NCBI GenBank assembly: GCA_000433675.1 | Contig: FR893564.1 | Coordinates: 83,043-147,042, forward strand | Length of the DNA stretch: 64,000 nt | Reading direction: 5' to 3' | Origin: Clostridium sp. CAG:433 | GTDB taxonomy: Bacteria; Bacillota_I; Bacilli_A; RF39; UBA660 | Shown here: one piece after another, positions 17,058-23,807 of the stretch | Position numbering within the stretch: position 1 is the stretch's first letter | Layout: each line of letters starts with the position of its first letter | Notes under the pieces: generated by a model | The model's input: the letters and a program-made list of their open reading frames with translations, nothing else | What the model was told of the DNA's origin: nothing | The model's database searches: none | Program-made: the position numbers and the translations under genes

Positions 17058-17086
17058 TTTACATTAAATTTTTATTATGGTAAAAT
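17058..17086 (+). promoter_or_regulatory. Rightward promoter (repressor and defence operon)
   Basis: TTTACA, 17 bases, TAAAAT, 43 bases before the repressor ATG. Confidence 0.7.
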
Positions 17087-17128
17087 GGATATAGATACCA
17101 GAAAAACGGTGAAAGAGAGGAATCTTTT

Positions 17129-17650
17129 ATGGCTAATAGTGATTTAAAAAATGTTATTGAGAATGCAAGAAAGGCACAAGGATATTCACAAAGACAATTA
17201 GCAAAACAAATAGGATTAAGTCAAAGTACATATAACGATACAATTAATGGAAAAATAAAAAAAGTTGATGTTGAGATTTTAAGAAAAATAGCAGAAGGCT
17301 TAAATCTTTCTTTAGATTATTTATTAAAATTTTCTGGTTATGGTGATGTATATAGTTACATGAACGCCGAAAAATATTCAAATAAATCTACAAAAGATTT
17401 TGTTGAAATGTTAGACAAATATGAAAAATTTAAAATGGATATATTAGATTGGGATTATCAAAAAAGACAAAAGGCATTTGAGTTACAAGATTATATAAAC
17501 AACATAAAAACTGAAATAAGAATCATTTCAGCTGGAGGAGTTAGAAGAATGACTGATGAAGAACTTCTTCAAAATTTAGATGGAATGTATGAAATAACTA
17601 AGAAAATTGCTAAAAAGTATGATTATAGCAAATTACCGAAGGATTTATAG
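17129..17650 (+). CDS. XRE-family repressor
   Basis: 173 residues. The Cro/CI helix-turn-helix spans about residues 8-62 (QGYSQRQLAKQIGLSQSTYN, then DYLLKFSGY); the C-terminal part is charged and helical with no visible protease motif. It is read rightward from a promoter divergent from the replication operon; two GAACGA-N5-TCGTTC operators in between are its obvious targets. The dpnM-like gene starts 11 bases after the stop, so the repressor and the restriction genes are in one operon and may be regulated together. Confidence 0.9.
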   Translation: MANSDLKNVIENARKAQGYSQRQLAKQIGLSQSTYNDTINGKIKKVDVEILRKIAEGLNLSLDYLLKFSGYGDVYSYMNAEKYSNKSTKDFVEMLDKYEKFKMDILDWDYQKRQKAFELQDYINNIKTEIRIISAGGVRRMTDEELLQNLDGMYEITKKIAKKYDYSKLPKDL

Positions 17651-17661
17651 GAGGGTTAGTA

Positions 17662-18516
17662 ATGATAAAAGGAAAACCATTTGTAAAGTGGGCAGGTGGA
17701 AAAAGACAAATAATAGATAAATTAAAAGAATATGTTCCATACGAGTTTAACACTTATTATGAACCATTTATAGGTGGTGGAGCATTATTATTTGAACTTT
17801 CACCTAAAAAAGCGGTTATTAATGATTATAACAAAGAACTTATGAATGTATATGAATGTATTAAAGATGAAAAAAAATTCGAGGCAATGTGTAGAGAATT
17901 AAATCACCATGAAACTGAACATTCAGAAGAATACTATTATGAAGTTAGAAATATTGATAAAGATAAGAAGAAGTTTAATAAGTTAGCAGATTATAAAAGA
18001 GCAGCTCGTACTATTTATTTAAATAAAGCTTGCTTTAACGGATTATATAGAGTTAATAGTAAAAATGAATTTAATGTACCATTTGGCAAGAAAACTAAAG
18101 TAAATACTTATGAAGGACAAAATTTGGGTATTATATGTGGCTATTTAAATTATAATGACATTAAGTTATTATCAGTTGATTTTGAAGAGGCTGTAAAAGA
18201 TGCCAAAAAAGGCGATTTTGTTTATTTTGATCCACCTTACGATTCTGATACTTCTACATTTAATAGTTATACTGAAGATGGTTTTGGAAAAGAAGAACAA
18301 AAAAGGCTTGCTAAAGTATTTAAAGAATTATCTGATAGAGGATGCTATGTAATGCTTTCTAATCACAATACAACTTTAATAAATGAGTTATATAAAGATT
18401 TTCATATACATGTAATTGAGGCTAAAAGAAACATAAATGCTAATGGAAAGAAAAGGGGAAAAGTAGAAGAAGTTATTATAACAAACTTTGAAAATAAAAA
18501 AGGTTTTGAAGAATAG
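17662..18516 (+). CDS. dpnM: GATC adenine-N6 methyltransferase, DpnM/Dam type
   Basis: Methylates the A in GATC on double-stranded DNA and so protects host DNA from the partner nuclease. 284 residues. SAM-binding motif FVKWAGGKRQ at 7-16, GGGALLFEL near 38, and catalytic motif DPPYDSDTSTF near 190: the alpha-class D12 layout of M1.DpnII and Dam. Complete. It is the first of three genes arranged M1-M2-R as in Streptococcus DpnII; spacing to the next is 16 bases, with its own AAGGAGGTGG. Confidence 0.96.
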   Translation: MIKGKPFVKWAGGKRQIIDKLKEYVPYEFNTYYEPFIGGGALLFELSPKKAVINDYNKELMNVYECIKDEKKFEAMCRELNHHETEHSEEYYYEVRNIDKDKKKFNKLADYKRAARTIYLNKACFNGLYRVNSKNEFNVPFGKKTKVNTYEGQNLGIICGYLNYNDIKLLSVDFEEAVKDAKKGDFVYFDPPYDSDTSTFNSYTEDGFGKEEQKRLAKVFKELSDRGCYVMLSNHNTTLINELYKDFHIHVIEAKRNINANGKKRGKVEEVIITNFENKKGFEE

Positions 18517-18532
18517 TTAAGGAGGTGGCAAT

Positions 18533-19300
18533 ATGTTTAAGAAACCATATTATGAAACAGATGGTTTTAAATTGATAAAAGGAGATTCATTTAAAGAATT
18601 AAAAAAGATTGAACCTAAATCAATAGACATGATTTTTGCAGATCCTCCTTATTTTTTATCTGGAGATGGTATAAGTTGTAGTGCAGGTAAAATGGTAAGT
18701 GTAAAAAAAGGTGAATGGGATGAAAAAATAAATATTGATAAAAAACATAAGTTTAATCGAAACTGGATTAAATTGTGTTACAATATTTTAAAAGATGAAG
18801 GAACAATATGGATTAGTGGAACAATGCATAATATTTACTCAATAGGTATGGCATTGGAACAAGAAGGCTTTAAAATAATAAATAATATAACTTGGAAAAA
18901 ATTAAATCCACCACCGAATATAAGCTGTCGTGCATTTGTTCACTCGACAGAAACAATTTTATGGGCAAAAAAAGATATTAAAAAAGCAAAACATAAATTT
19001 AATTATTCCTTGATGAAAGAGTTAAATGATAATAAACAAATGAAAGATGTTTGGGAGTCATCATTAACTAAACCTAGTGAGAAAAAACAAGGAAAACATC
19101 CAACTCAAAAACCTATTGCCATATTAGAAAGAATAATATTAGCATCTACAGATGAAGGAGATTTAATTTTAGATCCGTTTAATGGAAGTGGAACAACAGG
19201 AATTGTAGCGAATAAATTAAATAGAAAATATATAGGAATAGAACAAGAAAAAGAATATTTAGATTTAACTATTAGAAGAAAGGAAGAAAATGATGAATAG
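18533..19300 (+). CDS. dpnA: Second GATC methyltransferase, DpnA type
   Basis: In the DpnII system the second enzyme can also methylate single-stranded GATC, which is thought to protect incoming DNA. 255 residues. The order is catalytic DPPY (37-40) before SAM motif DPFNGSGTTG (about 214), a beta-class layout. GDGISCSAGKM after DPPY is typical of DpnA and MboIC relatives, and KHPTQKP near 187 is conserved. It overlaps the nuclease gene by 11 bases. Confidence 0.95.
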   Translation: MFKKPYYETDGFKLIKGDSFKELKKIEPKSIDMIFADPPYFLSGDGISCSAGKMVSVKKGEWDEKINIDKKHKFNRNWIKLCYNILKDEGTIWISGTMHNIYSIGMALEQEGFKIINNITWKKLNPPPNISCRAFVHSTETILWAKKDIKKAKHKFNYSLMKELNDNKQMKDVWESSLTKPSEKKQGKHPTQKPIAILERIILASTDEGDLILDPFNGSGTTGIVANKLNRKYIGIEQEKEYLDLTIRRKEENDE

Positions 19301-20150
19301 AAATTTTAATGATTGGTTAAGTAAATTTAAAGCAAGTATTTCAAATTATAGTTATTATGTTGATTTTAACAAGATATATGGAAATGTAGACAAAATAAAA
19401 ATTGAACTTAATATTTTAAATTCTTTAATTGGTAGTCAAAATATAGAAGAAGAATTTAGAAATATTATTTTTAAATATCCTGAAACATTGGAGTGTATTC
19501 CAGTTTTATTGGCAGTTAGATCAAATGAAATTTTTGTTAAAGATGAATTTGATGAATATTTATTCAAATTTAATAAAATGGTTTATTCAATTGATGATTA
19601 TGTAAAATTCATGAAAGAAACTGGGTTATTTGATTTATTAGAAAATCATTTGATAAATAATTTATATGATTATGTTTTAGGTGTTGAAGTAGGCTTAGAT
19701 TCAAATGGTAGAAAAAATCGTGGTGGACATTTAATGGAAGATTTAGTAGAAAGTTATATTGTAAAAGCTGGATATGAAAAGAATGTTAATTATTTTAAAG
19801 AAATGTATTTAAGTGACATTGAAAAAAGATGGGGATTAGATTTATCTGCGATGTCTGGTGATAATACTTCTACAAAAAGATTTGATTTTGTTATTAAAAC
19901 TGATAATCAGGTATATGTTATAGAAACTAATTTTTATGCTTCAGGTGGTTCGAAATTAAATGAAACAGCAAGAAGTTATAAAATGTTAGCAGAAGAATCA
20001 AAAAAAGTTGGTGGAGTAACATTTATATGGTTCACAGATGGAAAAGGTTGGAATAGTGCAAGAAAGAATCTTGAGGAAACATTTAATGAATTAGATACTT
20101 TATATTCAATAAATGATTTGGAAAATGGTGTGTTAAATAATTTGGAGTGA
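19290..20150 (+). CDS. dpnB: Type II restriction endonuclease DpnII family (GATC)
   Basis: Cuts unmethylated GATC. 286 residues, the same length and pattern as R.DpnII: NFNDWLSKF at the start, LNILNSLIGSQNIEEEF near 46, VGLDSNGRKNRGG near 140, and the catalytic strand pair RFDFVI / VIETNFY with SKLNETARSYKM (about 195-235). The ORF overlaps dpnA, so translation is coupled; two adjacent ATGs could serve. The stop is TGA immediately followed in frame by TAA. Confidence 0.95.
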   Translation: MMNRNFNDWLSKFKASISNYSYYVDFNKIYGNVDKIKIELNILNSLIGSQNIEEEFRNIIFKYPETLECIPVLLAVRSNEIFVKDEFDEYLFKFNKMVYSIDDYVKFMKETGLFDLLENHLINNLYDYVLGVEVGLDSNGRKNRGGHLMEDLVESYIVKAGYEKNVNYFKEMYLSDIEKRWGLDLSAMSGDNTSTKRFDFVIKTDNQVYVIETNFYASGGSKLNETARSYKMLAEESKKVGGVTFIWFTDGKGWNSARKNLEETFNELDTLYSINDLENGVLNNLE

Positions 20151-20156
20151 TAAGCA

Positions 20157-21914
20157 GTGAATAATAGAATAATTAATAGTTATGTAGAAAATTTTTGTGG
20201 ACAAAACGATTTTGATTCAAATAAATTTTTGTTATTTTCTACATATCAAATTTGTAAAAAACATAATTTAGATGAAAATATGTTAATTGATTGTGTTGTA
20301 GAAGGTGGAGGAGATGGTGGATTAGACTCTATTGTTGCATTAGTAGATAAAAAATATATATATTCTTTAGATGAATTTAATGAGTATGCTGAACAAATTA
20401 ATGAAAACTCAAGAATAGATTTATACTTTATACAAGCAAAAGAAACAAATGGCATAAAAGAAACAGCATTTATGAAAATTAAAGATGTATTTGAAAAGTT
20501 GTTAGTTTCCAACAGTATAACAGAAGAATTAAGAATACAATATAATCAAGTGTTAATAGAAAAATTCGAGTTAATAAATGAAATAATTATTAAATCATCT
20601 CCTAAAACAAATAATATATATATTAATGTTGCATATGCATATACAGGAAATTTAGATAAAGATAGTATTTCAATAGGAACTAAAAATCAAATTAATTCTA
20701 TAAAAAAACTAGTTAGCGATACAACATATATAAATGAAGCAAATATATCCGTTGATATTTTTGATAGTAATAAATTAATTAACATAGCTAATAAAAGCAT
20801 ACAAAAAGATTATATAATAAAATATAAAACGATTTTTAAAATGAATTATAGATCAGATAGTGAAAATGGTTTTGTTATGAATATGTCTATAAAGGATTAT
20901 TATAATTTAATAACACAAGATAATGAAATTATCGATGTATTATTTGAAGGTAATATTCGTGATTTTGAAGGTCAAACAGTTGAGGTGAATAAAAATATAA
21001 AAAACACACTTGAAGAAGTTTATGATGCAGATTTTTGGTGGCTAAATAACGGCATAACTATGATAGTTGATTCGTATACTCCATTGCCAAATGATAGTGC
21101 GAAGGTTGTAAATCCTATAATAGTTAATGGACTTCAAACTTCATATACAATATTTAATTATTTTAAAGAAAATATTGATAAGCTAGAAAATGAAGACAGA
21201 AACATATTACTTAAAATAGTTAATACTGATAGCATAAATATCTCTGATATGATTATATCATCAACAAATAGGCAAAATGCTGTTAAACCAGCACAACTAA
21301 AAGCTACAGATCCGATACAAAAAGACATAGAACAATTATTGTTGAAAAATGGTATATATTATGAAAGAAGAAAAAATTATTATAAAAACAGAGGAATTGA
21401 TAAACATAAAATAGTGACATTAGAAAACTTAGCTCAATATCTAGAATCAATTTATTATGGTAATTGCAGTGGAGCACGTAATAATCCAACTACATTATTA
21501 AAAAGTGAAAAACTTTATAACAAATTATTTAATAATAGTATAAATCCTAATATATATACTATAACATCTGAAGTCGCTCTAAAAACATTAGAATGTTTAA
21601 GAAAAATCAAAAAAAATAATGATGATATTTTTAACAAAAAACATTCTGTTTCATTAGATATATTTAAATTTTATATTATGAGAATGATTGTATTATGTTT
21701 ATGTGGTAACAACATAAGTGAAAACTACTTAGAAATAGATTTAGAAAAAATAGATTATGATTTAACAGTAAATATTATTAATAAATTAGAATCTATAGTA
21801 TCAGATATAAAAGATGATAACGATAATATCATTAATATTTCTAAATCAAAAGAATTAGATAATAAAATTAATTCAGAAGATTTGTCTGAAATATGCTTAA
21901 AAGTAACTACTTAA
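20157..21914 (+). CDS. AIPR-family phage-defence protein
   Basis: 585 residues. The AIPR (abortive infection phage resistance) core is clear: GNIRDFEGQTVEVNKNIKNT (begins near 265), DADFWWLNNGITMI near 290, VNGLQTSYTIFNYF near 322 and STNRQNAVKPAQLKATDPI near 371. The N-terminal 100 residues, with DGGLDSIVAL and LYFIQAK, look like the nuclease-fold module common in this family (D ... Q-K in the PD-(D/E)XK style). GTG start, GGAGTGAT upstream within the end of dpnB. Likely an accessory to, or independent of, the DpnII system. Confidence 0.88.
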   Translation: MNNRIINSYVENFCGQNDFDSNKFLLFSTYQICKKHNLDENMLIDCVVEGGGDGGLDSIVALVDKKYIYSLDEFNEYAEQINENSRIDLYFIQAKETNGIKETAFMKIKDVFEKLLVSNSITEELRIQYNQVLIEKFELINEIIIKSSPKTNNIYINVAYAYTGNLDKDSISIGTKNQINSIKKLVSDTTYINEANISVDIFDSNKLINIANKSIQKDYIIKYKTIFKMNYRSDSENGFVMNMSIKDYYNLITQDNEIIDVLFEGNIRDFEGQTVEVNKNIKNTLEEVYDADFWWLNNGITMIVDSYTPLPNDSAKVVNPIIVNGLQTSYTIFNYFKENIDKLENEDRNILLKIVNTDSINISDMIISSTNRQNAVKPAQLKATDPIQKDIEQLLLKNGIYYERRKNYYKNRGIDKHKIVTLENLAQYLESIYYGNCSGARNNPTTLLKSEKLYNKLFNNSINPNIYTITSEVALKTLECLRKIKKNNDDIFNKKHSVSLDIFKFYIMRMIVLCLCGNNISENYLEIDLEKIDYDLTVNIINKLESIVSDIKDDNDNIINISKSKELDNKINSEDLSEICLKVTT

Positions 21915-21974
21915 TAACATATATGTATATAATGTCATAATGTCATTAGTTAAAAAATATTAGGAGGTTTGGAT

Positions 21975-22643
21975 ATGAAAATGAGAAGTCAAATTATAAT
22001 TGATTTAATTAATAATAAAATAAATATTACTCAAGCTATGGATACTTTAAAAATATTATTAAATGATATAGACAATCCAGAAATTAAAAATTGGTTGCTA
22101 AAAGAAATTGACGGTTATAATCAAGATGATGATATTCCAAAATATAGAATTGTTCCAGCAACTATCACTGGAGAATATCTTGCAAGTTATGGAAGGATTC
22201 ATGCAAAAAAACACCCAATACCTATCGATCCACAATATATAGCTGATTGGAATTCAGTAAAAATTTTTGCTGGAATAAATGAAATATACCAATTTTCATT
22301 AGCAGAACAAAAAGAAGACAGTCATCACTTATCAATATCATTACATCCAGTTTTAGTCAATCAAATAGCAATGATCGATGGCGAAGTGTTAGAAGCACAT
22401 CAAGATTTATCAATTTATGCTTATACTAATATAATAGGAAAATTAAAAGAAATAATACTTGATATTTTATTAAAATTAGAAAAAGAATATGGAAATTTAG
22501 ATAGCTATTATATTGAATTTGAGAATGATGAAAAAGAAAAGCAAACAATAAATTATATTATTAGCATAATAGACAATTCAATTAAATTTGGAGATAAGAA
22601 TACTATAAAAAATTCTAATATTGGTGATGAAAATGAAAATTAA
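21975..22643 (+). CDS. AbiTii-domain protein
   Basis: 222 residues. The N-terminal AbiTii domain shows as RSQIIIDLINNKINITQAM, LKILLNDIDNPEIKNWLLKE and GYNQDDDIPKYRIVPA, the family's typical order. It is named from an abortive-infection context; biochemical activity is not known to me. A C-terminal part of about 70 residues ends in Asn/Asp-rich repeats. ATG is preferred because AGGAGG is 7 bases before it. The next gene overlaps its last 11 bases, a sign of coupled translation. Confidence 0.8.
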   Translation: MKMRSQIIIDLINNKINITQAMDTLKILLNDIDNPEIKNWLLKEIDGYNQDDDIPKYRIVPATITGEYLASYGRIHAKKHPIPIDPQYIADWNSVKIFAGINEIYQFSLAEQKEDSHHLSISLHPVLVNQIAMIDGEVLEAHQDLSIYAYTNIIGKLKEIILDILLKLEKEYGNLDSYYIEFENDEKEKQTINYIISIIDNSIKFGDKNTIKNSNIGDENEN

Positions 22644-22800
22644 AATTGGAAAGAAAAATAAATTTAAAAATGTAAATATGGGTAATAACAATATAATTAA
22701 CGAAGATAAAAACAATAAATCAAATATTATCATAGATATAATTGTCGGAATAATAGTTGCAGTTATTGGAGCTATAATTATAAAATTGTTAAAAATATAA
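22633..22800 (+). CDS. Tiny membrane protein overlapping the AbiTii gene
   Basis: 55 residues: a basic, Asn-rich N-terminal part (KIGKKNKFKNVNMGNNNI) and one membrane segment (IIIDIIVGIIVAVIGAIII) with a Lys after it. It starts within the last codons of the AbiTii gene. Its size and shape suit a membrane-acting effector or an anchor for the AbiTii protein. Reading frame, overlap and hydrophobic pattern support a real gene; function is unknown. Confidence 0.6.
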   Translation: MKIKIGKKNKFKNVNMGNNNIINEDKNNKSNIIIDIIVGIIVAVIGAIIIKLLKI

Positions 22801-22817
22801 ATAGCTGACAAGTATTT

Positions 22818-22838
22818 CTACCCATCAGCTACCCATCA
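22818..22838 (+). repeat. Right integrase arm sites
   Basis: Two direct copies of CTACCCATCA spaced 11 bases apart, the same pair as at the left end. Confidence 0.7.
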
Positions 22839-22894
22839 AATTCATGTAAATTTATCAATTTTTGATTAAATTTTATTAAACTTAAAATGAGTTA

Positions 22895-22906
22895 TATGTC
22901 GATATT
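22895..22906 (+). repeat. Site shared with the int promoter
   Basis: TATGTCGATATT, identical to the minus strand at 12801-12790; continues as ACG in both after a 2-base gap. Confidence 0.4.
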
Positions 22907-22944
22907 ACGTGGCTTTTCAACAAGCCTCTTTTTTAATATAATAG

Positions 22945-22954
22945 CCCCCTGAAG
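22945..22954 (+). repeat. Putative attR core CCCCCTGAAG
   Basis: Ten bases identical to the left core, again running into a terminator stem with a GAAA loop. From here to 23164 there is only this terminator, AT-rich sequence and the next promoter; no gene seen. Confidence 0.5.
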
Positions 22955-22977
22955 AGAGCGAAAGCTCTCATTTTTTT
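22954..22977 (+). terminator. Terminator at right junction (probable original host copy)
   Basis: GAGAGC-GAAA-GCTCTC and seven Ts. If the element inserted into the small RNA gene, this is the gene's displaced original 3' end. Confidence 0.75.
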
Positions 22978-23132
22978 ATTTAATTTATTTGTGAAAAATT
23001 GAAATAAATTGTTTTTTATAAAAATGACTTTTATAAATTATATTATTTATTTTAGACAAGTTATTGCTGATTTACAAATATTATTATACATTAAAGTCAG
23101 AAAGTATATACCTATTATGGCTTTGGGAATTA

Positions 23133-23141
23133 TGGTATAAT
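23133..23141 (+). promoter_or_regulatory. Extended -10 promoter
   Basis: TGGTATAAT, about 24 bases before the next start codon. Confidence 0.55.
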
Positions 23142-23164
23142 TAATTTGTATTGAAGGTGATAAA

Positions 23165-23611
23165 ATGTTGAATATGTCAAATAGTGAACAAAAAAATGTA
23201 AATAGTGAAAATAATACATTAATTATAAATAATAAAAATTATGAAATAGATAAAATAGAAATCTGTGGTAAATACAATATTGAATTAGTAACTAAAAATT
23301 CAAATATAACATTATATCTAGATTTAAATAAAGACGTTATTGCCTCATTAGTTTTAAATGAAAAAACTAATATTTCTGATAAAATAAGTAAAGACCAAAA
23401 TATAAAAATAGAAAATATTAGTTATACATTTTATATTGAAAATGAATTATATATAACAAAAATAAATGATAATGGGTATAAAATTGAATTATCAATGCCT
23501 AATATAGAATTATTAATTCCGCCATTTGATGAAATAAATAAATCAAGAAATGATACTAATAAATCATTTTTAAAAAATATTTACTTAAATGTCGTTATTG
23601 AATTAAAATAA
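23165..23611 (+). CDS. Hypothetical protein before the type IIG-like enzyme
   Basis: 148 residues, not recognised. No signal peptide or membrane helix. It is rich in Asn, Ile and Lys with alternating hydrophobic residues (IKIENISYTFYIENELYITK), which suggests a beta-sheet fold. An AAGGTGAT site directly precedes the ATG. It is separated from the restriction enzyme by about 200 bases of AT-rich sequence without a clear terminator, so a functional link is possible but not shown. Confidence 0.65.
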   Translation: MLNMSNSEQKNVNSENNTLIINNKNYEIDKIEICGKYNIELVTKNSNITLYLDLNKDVIASLVLNEKTNISDKISKDQNIKIENISYTFYIENELYITKINDNGYKIELSMPNIELLIPPFDEINKSRNDTNKSFLKNIYLNVVIELK

Positions 23612-23807
23612 AAATATAAATAAATCAAAAATTTATACTTGATAATCTTTATGTTCAAAATTTTAAGTGGTATAATAAAACTATACTTTTTTCTTAGAAA
23701 TATAGTTTTTATATAAAAATAAAAAGTAGTTGATATAAAGTGAATTTAAGTAACTAAATGTAGATTCATAAAAAATATAAGATAAACAATCAGTTAGGAG
23801 TACAGAC

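Larger units (their letters stand above)
11498..22954. mobile_element. Integrative mobilizable element with DpnII/AIPR/AbiTii cargo
   Basis: About 11.5 kb bounded by two copies of CCCCCTGAAG, each directly joined to a GAAA-loop terminator hairpin, with paired CTACCCATCA repeats just inside each end. It holds an integrase pointing to the left end, a MobV relaxase, a RecA-fold replication ATPase, an XRE repressor with operators, and a rightward defence operon. There are no conjugation (VirB4, coupling protein) genes, so it should be mobilised by another element. The only two TGA stop codons of the window are inside it. Confidence 0.8.
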
